A stretch of 64,000 nucleotides of DNA from the NCBI RefSeq assembly GCF_001707755.1, contig NZ_MBDL01000008.1:487618-551617 (forward strand), read 5' to 3'. The notes under the pieces were generated by a model, which was not told where the DNA came from, did not search any database, and worked only from the letters and a program-made list of their open reading frames with translations. Origin of the DNA: Acinetobacter celticus. Lineage in GTDB: Bacteria > Pseudomonadota > Gammaproteobacteria > Pseudomonadales > Moraxellaceae. This document shows, in pieces, positions 26,548 through 35,858 of the stretch. The position numbers were made by a program, and so were the translations under genes. The number at the start of each line of letters is the position of its first letter. Position 1 is the stretch's first letter.

Positions 26548-27003
26548 ATGAAACTAGCAGAAGCGCTTCTCTTACGAAGTGACTTGCAAACCAAACTGGC
26601 ATCTTTACAACAACGTATTAATAATAACGTTTTGGTGCAAGAAGGTGATCAGCCTAGCGAAGATCCAAACCTATTGCTTAAAGAAGCCTTTATCGTCAAT
26701 AAGGAACTGCATGAATTAATTCAACGCATTCATGCCACCAATGCACAGGCAAAATCAATTGAAGGGAAATCACTGCTTTTTGTTCTCAATCAGCGTGACT
26801 TCCTAACGCAACAACACCGTATTCTTCAACAAGCTATTGACAGTTCACGACGCGAAAATGGGCGTTATAGTTCAAGTGAAATTCGTTGGATAAAAACCAT
26901 TTCTGTTGCAGATTTGCAAAAACAAGCAGATGAAATAAGTAAGCAATTACGTCAAAATAATTTAGAGATTCAAGCATCGAACTGGCAAGTCGATCTGATT
27001 TAA
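26548..27003 (+). CDS. DIP1984-family protein
   Basis: The 151-residue helical protein begins MKLAEALLLRSDLQTKLASL and has many Gln, Asn and Arg residues (IRWIKTISVADLQKQADEIS near 122-141). This matches the DIP1984 or septicolysin-like family, a compact helical bundle of unknown function. I chose ATG 26548, the conserved family start; the open frame extends 13 codons upstream to a TTG. There is no signal peptide or membrane segment. It stands alone, divergent from the LysE gene. Confidence 0.82.
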   Translation: MKLAEALLLRSDLQTKLASLQQRINNNVLVQEGDQPSEDPNLLLKEAFIVNKELHELIQRIHATNAQAKSIEGKSLLFVLNQRDFLTQQHRILQQAIDSSRRENGRYSSSEIRWIKTISVADLQKQADEISKQLRQNNLEIQASNWQVDLI

Positions 27004-27223
27004 AAATTTGGATGATTCATCCATCTCTGTTCGGGCATATTGGGCGAGTACAAGGCCTTTTCTGCGTTTGTAAGGCTTTAATTCAACAAACGCTTACGAG
27101 AAGTAAGGCGTCTGCTTCAAATATTTACATATCTGACGCATCACAAGGCATCTTTTACTTCTTACAATTTATAGTGCACTACCCTGTACTGACAATATGC
27201 CCACCCTATTTAAACTCAGTGAT

Positions 27224-27415
27224 TTATTCACGCTGAATATGCTCTGCCAAGATGACTTTATTGTTCGGTATTTTATAGTCCTGCTCAGATGCAGGCATAC
27301 CGCCAATAATCATGGTTCGTACCTGTGTTTTGGGCTTATTTAAATCGTCCTTCACATCACAACCAGCCAGTGTGAACACTAAGCAAGTCATTATGGTTGC
27401 GGATAAATTTTTCAT
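27224..27415 (-). CDS. Small lipoprotein of unknown function
   Basis: The 63-residue product has a lipoprotein signal peptide with lipobox LAGC (cysteine 19). The mature protein of 45 residues starts CDVKDDLNK; Asp after Cys suggests inner-membrane retention if the E. coli +2 rule applies. A strong GGAGGGG box precedes the ATG by 6 bases. No family is recognised. It is divergent from the TetR/efflux module and not obviously linked to it. Confidence 0.78.
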   Translation of the reverse strand: MKNLSATIMTCLVFTLAGCDVKDDLNKPKTQVRTMIIGGMPASEQDYKIPNNKVILAEHIQRE

Positions 27416-27601
27416 ATTATCCCCTCCATGTGTCTTATTTTACAGCGTAGCATTCCTGTACAAAATATCAGCAGTATTTTAGTAAATTATACTGTTAATC
27501 TTTTTAGATGAAATTTTGAGCTGTTTTTAGCAAAATTACGCCTTAATTTAGATCAGAACTGCCTTCAGGTTACAAAAAATATACTCGTTAACATTTTACA
27601 T

Positions 27602-27617
27602 CGGACACTTTTGTCCG
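27602..27617. promoter_or_regulatory. Candidate operator for the TetR-family repressor
   Basis: The perfect palindrome CGGACA-CTTT-TGTCCG lies 44 bases upstream of the tetR-type start codon. Its size and place fit an autoregulatory TetR operator controlling the regulator and the MFS/HlyD genes behind it. Confidence 0.55.
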
Positions 27618-27660
27618 TTAAATATAAGCCTCTTGTATTTAACTGGGTTCAATCGTCCGC

Positions 27661-28212
27661 ATGTCTATTCGCCAAGAACGCGCCGCCCAAAATCGTGATG
27701 AATTGCTTACAGCGGCGATTCATGTTTTCCGTCTTCACGGTATTAATGCCCCACTACAATTAATTATTGATGAGGCGAAAGTAGGACGTGCCACTTTTTA
27801 TCGGAACTTTTCTGACCGTCGCGATTTAGTTTTGGCCTTAATGCAACAAGCATTAGACCGCCTTGAGGCACGGGCACGTAATCATGCACAATTTGAAGAT
27901 GGTTTTATTCGTTTAATTCAAGACCATATTTACAATATTCCATACTTAACGGCGTTAATGGAATATTGGCGAGTGATTGAGCGCAACGACCCTGCCATGG
28001 TCAGTATTTACCAACACCGCGACACCATTTTACAACCTTTAATTGATCAAGCCATTGCCAATGGTACTTGCCGTGCTGACTTTAGCCCTGCCGATTATTC
28101 GATGGTTACGTCTATTCTTCGGGCTGCCTTACAAGGCTATACCAATGCAGAACAAGAACGTTTAGCGACCCGTGCGGTTGAATTGCTCTTAGATGGTATT
28201 CGACCGAAATAG
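27661..28212 (+). CDS. TetR/AcrR-family transcriptional repressor
   Basis: The 183-residue protein has an N-terminal helix-turn-helix domain (about residues 5-55, with VGRATFYRNFSDRRDLVLAL as the recognition helix region). A helical ligand-binding domain follows. Its stop is 10 bases before the MFS gene start, so it is probably the first gene of an efflux operon that it represses until a substrate is bound. A perfect palindrome upstream is the likely operator. The ligand is unknown. Confidence 0.93.
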   Translation: MSIRQERAAQNRDELLTAAIHVFRLHGINAPLQLIIDEAKVGRATFYRNFSDRRDLVLALMQQALDRLEARARNHAQFEDGFIRLIQDHIYNIPYLTALMEYWRVIERNDPAMVSIYQHRDTILQPLIDQAIANGTCRADFSPADYSMVTSILRAALQGYTNAEQERLATRAVELLLDGIRPK

Positions 28213-28222
28213 AGAGAACATA

Positions 28223-29875
28223 ATGGCTCAGCCTCCTCGCTTGTTAGAACCCGCACCCGACTGGACAACGGAAGAAAAACCAACTCTACCAGGTTCTCCC
28301 GCGGCCATTGCACACCCAAGCTATAAACGCTTTTTATATTTCTTTATTGGCTTATTTGTTGCCATTTCAGGCAGTTTAAGCAATGGTTTTATTACCGCAA
28401 ATTTACCCCTTATTCAGGGTGAATATGGTCTAACATCTTCAGAAGTTGCATGGATTCCTGCAGCTTATGTCATGGCCAATGTCAGTTCCAATTTAATTTT
28501 GTTTAAAGCACGTCAGCAGTATGGGCTACGTCTATTTTCTGAAATAGGCTTGCTGATGTTTATTGCCGTGCTGATTTTGCATATTTTTGTCAATACCTTC
28601 GAAATGGCGGTCTTTGTTCGTCTGATCAGTGGCTTAGTGGCAGCGCCCCTCAGCTCGCTGGGCATGTACTACATTATGCAGGCTTTTAAGCGAGAAAACT
28701 TTGGACGCGGCCTATATTTGGCTTTAGGTTTCCAACAATTGGGCATTCCTTTGGCGTGGATTATTTCTCCGTATTTGGTCAATGTAAATGATTGGGCTGT
28801 GCTCTACACCTTCGAATTGGGTTTGGCCGTGTGTTGTTTCGCAATGGTGGTTTCACTTAAATTACCACGAAGCTTACGCATAGCCGTATTTGAGTATCAA
28901 GATTTATTCACGTTTGCCCTCTTGGCCACAGGCTTTGCCTTTTTGTGTATTGTGCTTACACAAGGGCCCATTTTATGGTGGCTGAATGTGGACTGGCTGG
29001 CCTATCTGCTTATGGGTGCTTTAGCACTGATTATTGTCGGTATAACGTATGAACATTATCGAGTAAATCCACTTATTATTACCCGCTGGTTAGGAACATC
29101 ATCGACTATACGATTTGTCATTGGGGCATTTGCCATTCGGTTTTTAATGTCTGAACAAAGCTATGCTGCAGTTAATTTTTTAAAAACGATGGGGATGGGC
29201 CCCGACCAATTTGTAACGTTCTATGTGGTTATTATCGTCGGTATTATTAGCGGGACATTATTTAGCGCACTCACATTTTCTCGTGAAAAAGCTATTTTGC
29301 ATTTATTGGCTGCAGTGGTTCTTATTTTAATTGCTTGTTCGCTCGATCATCATCTGAGCAGTGACGTCCGCCCAGAGAATTTCTATCCAAGTCAATTTTT
29401 GGTTGGCTTTGCCAGTGGTATGTTTATTGGCCCATTGTTGCTGACGGGCATTCTTCGCGCATTACAACAAGGGCCAAGCCATATGGTGACTTTTATTGTG
29501 CTGTTCTCTGCAAGCCAAACTTTTGGAGGATTAGTCGGTTCTTCATTTTTCTCGACTTATCAGCAAATTCGCACCCAACATTATCAAGCCGAAATTATTG
29601 CCGATTTACCGCAAACCAGCCCACAGGTGATACAACGCCTACAGCAGTATAGCCAAAGCAGTAAAACATATACAACAGACCCTGTTTTGGAACAGAATCA
29701 GGCATTACGTACTTTGAATCAAAATGTATTAAAAGAAGCACAAGTCCGTGCCTATAACGATGTAATTTTTCTCAATGAAATCTTTGCTATTCTGCTACTT
29801 TTTTGGGGCTTATTTGTGATTAGCCTGAACCAATATCGGAGCTATAAACAACAACTTTTACCCAATTCAAGTTAA
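28223..29875 (+). CDS. MFS drug/proton antiporter, DHA2 (EmrB-like) type
   Basis: The 550-residue protein has about 14 transmembrane helices. Family features include ITANLPLIQGEYGL with SEVAWIPAAYVMAN near residues 55-90 and RLISGLVAAPLSSLGMYYI near 135-155. A soluble loop of about 90 residues lies before the last helix (about 450-520). I chose ATG 28223 with AGAGAGA upstream; the open frame begins 10 codons earlier inside tetR. With the HlyD-type adaptor that follows, it should form an EmrAB-like pump across the envelope. No outer-membrane channel gene is present. Confidence 0.92.
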   Translation: MAQPPRLLEPAPDWTTEEKPTLPGSPAAIAHPSYKRFLYFFIGLFVAISGSLSNGFITANLPLIQGEYGLTSSEVAWIPAAYVMANVSSNLILFKARQQYGLRLFSEIGLLMFIAVLILHIFVNTFEMAVFVRLISGLVAAPLSSLGMYYIMQAFKRENFGRGLYLALGFQQLGIPLAWIISPYLVNVNDWAVLYTFELGLAVCCFAMVVSLKLPRSLRIAVFEYQDLFTFALLATGFAFLCIVLTQGPILWWLNVDWLAYLLMGALALIIVGITYEHYRVNPLIITRWLGTSSTIRFVIGAFAIRFLMSEQSYAAVNFLKTMGMGPDQFVTFYVVIIVGIISGTLFSALTFSREKAILHLLAAVVLILIACSLDHHLSSDVRPENFYPSQFLVGFASGMFIGPLLLTGILRALQQGPSHMVTFIVLFSASQTFGGLVGSSFFSTYQQIRTQHYQAEIIADLPQTSPQVIQRLQQYSQSSKTYTTDPVLEQNQALRTLNQNVLKEAQVRAYNDVIFLNEIFAILLLFWGLFVISLNQYRSYKQQLLPNSS

Positions 29876-29961
29876 GGTGATATCTTTAGCTTAAAAGGAA
29901 AATTAGGAATTAAAAGTCGTTCCATTGCAAGAAATCTATAAATTAAAGTCAGAGAGAATTG

Positions 29962-31071
29962 ATGTCAGCACAAGAAACCCAGCAGGAAAATACCACCCCT
30001 GCACCAGAGCCGTCTAGTAAATTAATTCCCACCAATAAGCGGGTGCTGGTACTGATGTTCTTTGTGCTACTGGCGGGAATTGCAATTATTTTATGGGCAT
30101 GGAAAATTGGCCCTTTTCATTCAAATATTGAATCGACTGAAAATAGCTACGTTAAAGGTAAAACCACCATTCTGTCTTCGCAAATTAATGGTTATGTAAA
30201 AGATGTACTGGTCACCGATTTTGAAACGGTCAAAAAAGGTCAACCGCTCATTCATATTGATGCAACGACCTATGATCAAAAAGTCACGCAGGCACAATCA
30301 GGAATTGATCAAGCTGAAAATGATCTTGCTAATCAAGCCCAAGCCATTCAACAGCGTAAAGCTGATATTGTCGCAGCACAGGCCCAAGCAGATCAGGCTC
30401 GCGCTAGCTATGAACTTGCAGTGACACAATTACAGCGTTACCAACAATTAGGAAATAGTGGTGCTACATCAAAAACGGAACAAGACAAAGCTCATGCAGA
30501 TGTAAAAAATAATTTGGCTGTACTTCACCAAGCCCAAGCCAATATAGACGTGGCACAAGAAGCCTTAAAAACGGCTCAAGTGGCGCAAACAGGTTTAAAA
30601 GCGCAAGTAACCAATGCACAAGCACAGTTTGACCAAGCCGTCACCACCAAAGACTACAGTATTATCACCGCTCCCATGGATGGGCAATTAGGCGAAGTTA
30701 GCCCACGTATTGGTCAATATGTAACTGCGGGTACACAGCTGATGTATCTGATTCCACAACAACGTTGGATTACAGCCAATTTTAAAGAAACCCAAATTTC
30801 CAATATGCAAATTGGGCAAAAAGCTTGGTTTACAGTTGATGCAATGAATCATCAAAAATTTACTGGCAAGGTTGAACGAATTTCACCGGCTGCAGGTTCT
30901 GAATTCAGCGTTTTAAAACCTGACAATACCACAGGCAACTTTACCAAAGTGGTTCAGCGTATTGCAGTTCGCATTGCCATTGACCCCAAACAAAACGGCA
31001 TTGAATACTTACGTCCAGGGATGTCAGTGGTGGCTTCTGTCGATACCGCACATTCAAATACAGCCCAATAA
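29962..31071 (+). CDS. HlyD/EmrA-family membrane-fusion protein
   Basis: The 369-residue protein has one N-terminal transmembrane helix (VLMFFVLLAGIAIILWAW). A lipoyl-like half motif (TTILSSQINGYVKDVLV) follows, then a long Gln/Ala-rich coiled-coil hairpin (about residues 100-220), the second lipoyl half (YSIITAPMDGQLGEV) and beta-barrel domains with QRWITANFKETQI. It links the MFS pump to an outer-membrane channel such as a TolC homologue encoded elsewhere. ATG 29962 follows AGAGAGAATTG. It lies 86 bases behind the MFS gene, in the same module. Confidence 0.93.
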   Translation: MSAQETQQENTTPAPEPSSKLIPTNKRVLVLMFFVLLAGIAIILWAWKIGPFHSNIESTENSYVKGKTTILSSQINGYVKDVLVTDFETVKKGQPLIHIDATTYDQKVTQAQSGIDQAENDLANQAQAIQQRKADIVAAQAQADQARASYELAVTQLQRYQQLGNSGATSKTEQDKAHADVKNNLAVLHQAQANIDVAQEALKTAQVAQTGLKAQVTNAQAQFDQAVTTKDYSIITAPMDGQLGEVSPRIGQYVTAGTQLMYLIPQQRWITANFKETQISNMQIGQKAWFTVDAMNHQKFTGKVERISPAAGSEFSVLKPDNTTGNFTKVVQRIAVRIAIDPKQNGIEYLRPGMSVVASVDTAHSNTAQ

Positions 31072-31144
31072 TCCCTTGATATCCATCATCAGTCAGAATC
31101 CGCTACACTATAACGGATTCTTTTTTCTTGCAGATTTGTCCAGT

Positions 31145-32011
31145 ATGTTTGATTCCCTTGCTCATACCATTCCTTATCAAACCGTGCAAATACAGGATGT
31201 GAGCATCACCATAAAACGTTTGGATTTAGTCCATCCGCAAATCTCAGGCAATAAATTTTATAAGCTAAAATATAATTTTTTAGAAGCACAACGTTTAGGC
31301 TTTAAAAAAGTCCTCACTTTTGGTGGAGCCTATTCTAATCACATTGCGGCCACGGCTTTTGCAGCCTATCTTTGTGGTTTTGAAAGCCTTGCTATCATCC
31401 GTGGTGAAGAATTGGCGCAGCGCCCATTAAACTCGACCTTAATGACTGCGCAAAAATTGGGTATGCAACTGGAATTTATCAACCGTGAAGACTATCGAAA
31501 AAAAAATTCCGTGGCATTTTTAGAGCAGCTACAAATACGCTATCCAGAGCATTATGTCATTCCAGAAGGTGGAACCAATGCATTGGCCATTGAAGGCTGT
31601 AAAGAAATTTTAACCCCTGCCGATTTAACCCATTTTGATCTTATTTGTTGCGCGGTTGGAACAGGTGGAACACTCACGGGGCTTATTGAAGCCAGTTCAG
31701 AACATCAGCAGATTTTAGGTTTTTCTGCCTTAAAAGGTGATTTTTTAACGCAGGACATACAACAATGGACAACAAAGCGTAATTGGCGCTTAACAGATGA
31801 ATTTTGTCAGGGTGGTTATGCCAAAACGACTGCTGAATTAATGCACTTTATTCAACAGTTTGAAGCACAACATCAAATTACACTGGAACAGGTGTATACA
31901 GGGAAAATGCTATTGGGTATTGAAAAAATGCTACAACGGGGTGATATTGCAAAAGATCAGCGCATCTTGATTATTCACACTGGCGGGTTACAAGGCAAAA
32001 GCCCAAGTTGA
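31145..32011 (+). CDS. PLP-dependent D-cysteine desulfhydrase / ACC deaminase family enzyme
   Basis: The 288-residue protein has the fold-type II PLP site SGNKFYKLKYN (Lys near residue 35), FGGAYSNHIAATA near 60, PEGGTNALA near 140 and the phosphate loop VGTGGTLTG near 170. Family members deaminate D-cysteine or related amino acids; the exact substrate cannot be told from sequence. The start was set at ATG 31145 because the conserved N-terminus begins there. The frame is open for 61 more codons upstream, but that part overlaps the HlyD gene. At 288 residues it is shorter than E. coli DcyD (about 328). Confidence 0.88.
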   Translation: MFDSLAHTIPYQTVQIQDVSITIKRLDLVHPQISGNKFYKLKYNFLEAQRLGFKKVLTFGGAYSNHIAATAFAAYLCGFESLAIIRGEELAQRPLNSTLMTAQKLGMQLEFINREDYRKKNSVAFLEQLQIRYPEHYVIPEGGTNALAIEGCKEILTPADLTHFDLICCAVGTGGTLTGLIEASSEHQQILGFSALKGDFLTQDIQQWTTKRNWRLTDEFCQGGYAKTTAELMHFIQQFEAQHQITLEQVYTGKMLLGIEKMLQRGDIAKDQRILIIHTGGLQGKSPS

Positions 32012-32075
32012 AACTGCCAAAATAGAGACAAAAAAGAGTATAATCCGCGTCTTTTCACTCTCCCACAGGTTGATC

Positions 32076-33275
32076 ATGTCTAAAAATCAGTACGATGTCT
32101 TGGTTTTAGGTGCAGGCGCATCGGGCTTAATGCTTGCCTATAAAGCTGCACAACGTGGTCGCAAAGTGCTGGTGGTTGAAAAAGCCAATAAAGTCGGCAA
32201 AAAAATTCTGATGTCTGGCGGTGGTAAATGTAACTTCACCAACCTATATGTCGAACCTGAAAACTTTATTTCACATAATCCGCATTTCGTCATTTCTGCC
32301 CTCTCGCGCTATACCAATTGGGACTTTATTGGCATGGTCTGTGACTATGGCATTGCCTATGAAGAACGCAAACATGGGCAGCTCTTTACGCTTAATGGTG
32401 CAAAAGAAATTCTAGCCATGCTCTTGGCTGAATGTGAAAAAACAGGTCTAGTCGATATTAAAACCAACTGCGAAGTTAAAGCAGTGAATATTCTAGATGA
32501 TCAGGGCTTTAAAATTTCCACCACTTTAGGTCATTTTGAAGCGGAATCTGTCGTGGTGGCTTCAGGTGGTCTATCTATTCCAACATTGGGTGGCACAGGG
32601 ATTGGCTACGATATTGCCAAACAATTTAATCATCATATCTATCCAACTCGTGCAGGTCTGGTTCCTTTTACCTTTACCGATAGCTTTAAAGAAGTTACCA
32701 GTAAACTCAGTGGCAATGCCGTAGAAGCGACGCTATCTAATGAACTTATTAGCTTTACTGAAGCCTTATTGTTTACCCATCGTGGCTTAAGTGGCCCAAG
32801 TTCATTGCAGTTGTCCAATTATTGGCATGCGGGTCAAAGCTTTAAAATCAATTTCCTTCCCCAGCTTGATGTTGAAGAATTTTTAAAAGCAAAGAAAGCC
32901 AGTCAACCGAAAGTTTTGTTACGGACATTATTCGGTGAGTATCTTCCTAAGAGTGTGGTTCTTGAATTACAAAATTTAATCTGGTTAGACTCTGCCGATA
33001 TTGCAATTGGTAATATCAGTGATGATAAGCTCAGCCATATTTCACAGCGCCTAGAAGCTTTTGAAGTTAAACCCTCGGGAACTGAAGGCTACCGCACCGC
33101 GGAAGTCACACTTGGGGGTGTCGATACGGCAGAAATTTCATCTAAAACCATGGAAAGTAAAAAGCAAAAAGGGCTATTTTTCATTGGTGAAATTGTTGAT
33201 ATTTCAGGACATTTAGGTGGTTTCAACTTCCAGTGGGCATGGTCGTCGGCACATGCTGCTTCTGAATATGTTTAA
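32076..33275 (+). CDS. HI0933/YhiN-family flavoprotein (NAD(P)/FAD-dependent oxidoreductase)
   Basis: The 399-residue protein starts with a Rossmann FAD site (LVLGAGASGLMLAYKAAQRG) and the family signature KVGKKILMSGGGKCNFTN near residues 38-55. A second nucleotide-contact region is ASGGLSIPTLGGTGIGY near 165-180. The C-terminal FIGEIVDISGHLGGFNFQWA is typical of the HI0933 family. The physiological reaction is not settled for this family. ATG 32076 follows an ACAGGTTGATC site; the open frame begins two codons earlier at a TTG. A TATAAT at 32039-32044 could be its -10 box. Confidence 0.93.
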   Translation: MSKNQYDVLVLGAGASGLMLAYKAAQRGRKVLVVEKANKVGKKILMSGGGKCNFTNLYVEPENFISHNPHFVISALSRYTNWDFIGMVCDYGIAYEERKHGQLFTLNGAKEILAMLLAECEKTGLVDIKTNCEVKAVNILDDQGFKISTTLGHFEAESVVVASGGLSIPTLGGTGIGYDIAKQFNHHIYPTRAGLVPFTFTDSFKEVTSKLSGNAVEATLSNELISFTEALLFTHRGLSGPSSLQLSNYWHAGQSFKINFLPQLDVEEFLKAKKASQPKVLLRTLFGEYLPKSVVLELQNLIWLDSADIAIGNISDDKLSHISQRLEAFEVKPSGTEGYRTAEVTLGGVDTAEISSKTMESKKQKGLFFIGEIVDISGHLGGFNFQWAWSSAHAASEYV

Positions 33276-33330
33276 TAGCCATTCCAGCGAAAATTAAAAT
33301 CTGCGTCACGGTTATAAAGCAATAGTCATA

Positions 33331-33368
33331 AAAAAAGGCGATGAAACCTAAGCTTCATCGCCTTTTTT
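33331..33368. terminator. Strong terminator after the flavoprotein gene
   Basis: AAAAAAGGCGATGAA pairs perfectly with TTCATCGCCTTTTTT around an 8-base loop. It may also stop transcription of the small minus-strand ORF ending at 33381. Confidence 0.92.
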
Positions 33369-33380
33369 GAAACATTGAAA

Positions 33381-33545
33381 TTATTCCAAATAATCGGTTT
33401 GAAATAATACAATATTTTTTGATGTCGCTAAACGACTCATCGTTTGCTCCATTTTTTCTGTAGCAAGTGCAATATGCATGGGTTGAACAAGCACATCATT
33501 TTTAAATGTTGCAATCAATTTATTTAGCATCTTTGTTCCCTTCAT
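33381..33545 (-). CDS. 54-residue small protein of unknown function
   Basis: The frame encodes MKGTKMLNKLIATFKNDV and then a helical segment (MHIALATEKMEQTMSRLA). It is basic and amphipathic, with no transmembrane helix or cysteine. GAGGA lies 7 bases before ATG 33545; a second ATG at 33530 also has a GGGA box, so the product may be 49 residues. A terminator follows the stop codon. Function and family are unknown. Confidence 0.6.
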   Translation of the reverse strand: MKGTKMLNKLIATFKNDVLVQPMHIALATEKMEQTMSRLATSKNIVLFQTDYLE

Positions 33546-33677
33546 TGTGTCATCCTCTGACTTAATGTAATGCTTTTATATTTTCCATATAATTAAAACT
33601 AAGCATTTACATTTTATACAATCTTCTTGATTTTACTCATCCTTAAAGTAACAAATATTGATTGGTTTTCAAACATT

Positions 33678-33842
33678 TTATTCAATTTCTTTTTCAATAT
33701 TTTTATACTTAGATTCCAACTGCTCTGGCTCAACATTATTTTTCTGCGCAGTAATAAACTTGTAAGCACTGGCTAAAAAACCAATGGTAATACCCGCAAT
33801 AATAAGCGGTGCAAAAAATTTATTCGGTGCTTCATTTTTCAT
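33678..33842 (-). CDS. 54-residue single-helix membrane protein
   Basis: The frame encodes a short hydrophilic N-terminus (MKNEAPNKF), one transmembrane helix (FFAPLIIAGITIGFLASAYK) and a charged tail rich in Glu and Lys. GAGGTAGAAG immediately precedes the ATG, a clear ribosome-binding site. It lies 65 bases downstream of the channel gene on the same strand and could be co-transcribed with it. Function unknown. Confidence 0.68.
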   Translation of the reverse strand: MKNEAPNKFFAPLIIAGITIGFLASAYKFITAQKNNVEPEQLESKYKNIEKEIE

Positions 33843-33907
33843 CTTCTACCTCGTTTAAAATAGGAACGACCACCCGAGAGTGGCCGATTCATTGAAAATA
33901 AAACAGG

Positions 33908-35620
33908 TTATTTCGGGTCATCTTTCGGAAGATTTACGTCAATATCTTTTTCAACTTCGCCTGTAGAGCCATAAGGATTATTCAGCGGATGCTGTGCAGG
34001 ATCGACATCGAGCTGATCTGGCGTTGCGGTTTCTTTTTCTACAACACCAGGTGCATCTTGTTTACGAACCACATAACCATCATCGACACTTTCAGTCATT
34101 GTGGCAGATGTAAAACCATCAGTTTGTTGTGGTTTTTTTACAGGGTTGGGCTGATTGCCTTCTCTTTTGGCTTTATCAATTAAGTCAGTTAATACTCGTT
34201 CTGCGGGTTGACGTCCACCTAAACCAAAAGCTAAGGCGAATGCCACCGCAACAGCGCCCAATGTTAAACCAAAGGCTAAATTTACAATTGAATCTGCAAT
34301 GCCCATGGCACGTAAACCCATTGCAACCACAAGCCCCATAATCAGTACACGAACTAAATTGCCCAACCAACGAGAACTGTTATATTCACCGCGTTGCACC
34401 ACATTTGCGACTAAATTGGCTAACCAGAAACCAATGACTAAAATAACTGCTCCTAGCAAAATACTGGCACCAAATTGAATAAACATGGCAATAAGACCAC
34501 TAATTTGGTCAAAGCCTAAACGGTTAGATGCTTCAGAGACCGCGAACAGCATGGTGAAAAACACAATCAGATAGCCCACAATATCTGACAGCTTGGTTGT
34601 CCCTAAAAAGCGCTGTACATCTAGCTTCGCTGGAACATTGTCTACCCCAGTGCCTGCAACGACTTCAACCACCAGTTTAGACACAAAGCGCGAAACAATA
34701 TAAGCCAATATTAAAATTAGACCTGCGGCAATAATATTTGGAATTGCAAACATGATTTCATGCAACATTGCTGTTGCTGGCTGAGAAATCGCATCAATAC
34801 CAAGCGCTTCAAATGCAACAATTAATGCAGTAATAATCACCACTGCAAAGACAAATGAACCCAGCAAGTGTGGTAAATTAGAACTTTTGAATAAACCTAT
34901 TTTCTCAGCTTGCTGTTGCAAGTTTAAACTGTGAACTAAGCCTTCAATAATGCCACGGACAATTTTTGCCAAAATATAGCCCACAAAAACAATCACACCC
35001 GCAATAAAGATATTGGGTAAATACAAGACTGCTTCATTGACCATATTTTGAATGGGGAAAAGCAAACCGTTTAAACCCAAAATTGACAGTACAATAGGTA
35101 AAAACAGCAATAGAATCAGCCAATATGCAATTTCACTGATATTTTCACTGATCGGACTTACTCCGACTTCTGCACTAAGCTTTTCATCTAATTGGGTTTT
35201 ACTGAGGAGTTTGTGCGAACCAACTTTCACTAAATTGGCGATAATCCAACCAATAAAAGCAACAGCCAGTGCCGCCAACAATTGTGGAATAAACAATAAG
35301 AACTGCTGAATCATGATGCTAAATGGGCCACTTACACTGGTTAAGTTCAATACATTTAACGCACCAATAACAGCAATAATGAGAATGAGCCAAAAAACGA
35401 TGCGTGAAACAATACTTTCAATATTCGAACGATGCCCTGTAGCACCTGAAAGTTTTTGATTGGTTCCAATCTTTTGCAGGACTTTTTTAATGCCCGCAGA
35501 CACCAATAATGCCACAATCCAACCAATAAAAAGGATTGCTACAGCACTCAAGATTGGATGAAATTGATCCCAATAATACATGGCATCGAATCGCCCTGAA
35601 TGTCCAGAATAATCATTCAT
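33908..35620 (-). CDS. CmpX-like mechanosensitive-channel-type membrane protein
   Basis: The 570-residue protein contains several copies of the conserved TM-helix repeat (AALAVAFIGWIIANLVK, IAGVIVFVGYILAKIVRG, AAGLILILAYIVSRFV, LGAVILVIGFWLANLVANVV). A Gly/Ala-rich helix near residues 440-470 resembles the MscS pore (LTLGAVAVAFALAFGLGGR). A hydrophilic Asp/Pro-rich tail of about 90 residues follows. This build matches CmpX-type proteins linked to membrane-stress signalling in Pseudomonas. It has no large MscS beta-domain. The gating stimulus is unknown. It is not in an operon with any regulator seen here. Confidence 0.88.
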   Translation of the reverse strand: MNDYSGHSGRFDAMYYWDQFHPILSAVAILFIGWIVALLVSAGIKKVLQKIGTNQKLSGATGHRSNIESIVSRIVFWLILIIAVIGALNVLNLTSVSGPFSIMIQQFLLFIPQLLAALAVAFIGWIIANLVKVGSHKLLSKTQLDEKLSAEVGVSPISENISEIAYWLILLLFLPIVLSILGLNGLLFPIQNMVNEAVLYLPNIFIAGVIVFVGYILAKIVRGIIEGLVHSLNLQQQAEKIGLFKSSNLPHLLGSFVFAVVIITALIVAFEALGIDAISQPATAMLHEIMFAIPNIIAAGLILILAYIVSRFVSKLVVEVVAGTGVDNVPAKLDVQRFLGTTKLSDIVGYLIVFFTMLFAVSEASNRLGFDQISGLIAMFIQFGASILLGAVILVIGFWLANLVANVVQRGEYNSSRWLGNLVRVLIMGLVVAMGLRAMGIADSIVNLAFGLTLGAVAVAFALAFGLGGRQPAERVLTDLIDKAKREGNQPNPVKKPQQTDGFTSATMTESVDDGYVVRKQDAPGVVEKETATPDQLDVDPAQHPLNNPYGSTGEVEKDIDVNLPKDDPK

Positions 35621-35759
35621 TTTTTCGCCCTCTTTGTTATTGTTTCGTCTAGCTATTTTGTGAAAATACGCAACCTTGCGTAGCCTAAAACCTGATTTAT
35701 GTTAAAAATAAGCGTTAGAATCTGAATTTTTCATTCATATAAAAATATCGAACGACAGT

Positions 35760-35791
35760 AAAAAAGCTCCAGCAATAGCTAGAGCTTTTTT
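35760..35791. terminator. Terminator hairpin
   Basis: AAAAAAGCTC pairs with GAGCTTTTTT around a 12-base loop. It lies upstream of the channel gene and 68 bases past the end of the 93-residue membrane-protein gene (-), which it probably terminates. Confidence 0.8.
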
Positions 35792-35858
35792 ACAGACCAA
35801 GCTGTTAATGCTGTAATTTTTTTGCACTGTAAAACAACATCACTAGCGACCTGCATAA

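Noticed and set aside
27012..27236. 74-residue plus-strand frame after the DIP1984-type gene
   Set aside because: It has no ribosome-binding site or protein-like pattern and overlaps the end of the lipoprotein gene. An 8-bp GCGTTTGT/ACAAACGC repeat there has no clear meaning.
30962..31144. 61-codon N-terminal extension of the PLP enzyme frame
   Set aside because: It overlaps the HlyD gene in another frame and has no resemblance to the family; the conserved N-terminus begins at 31145.
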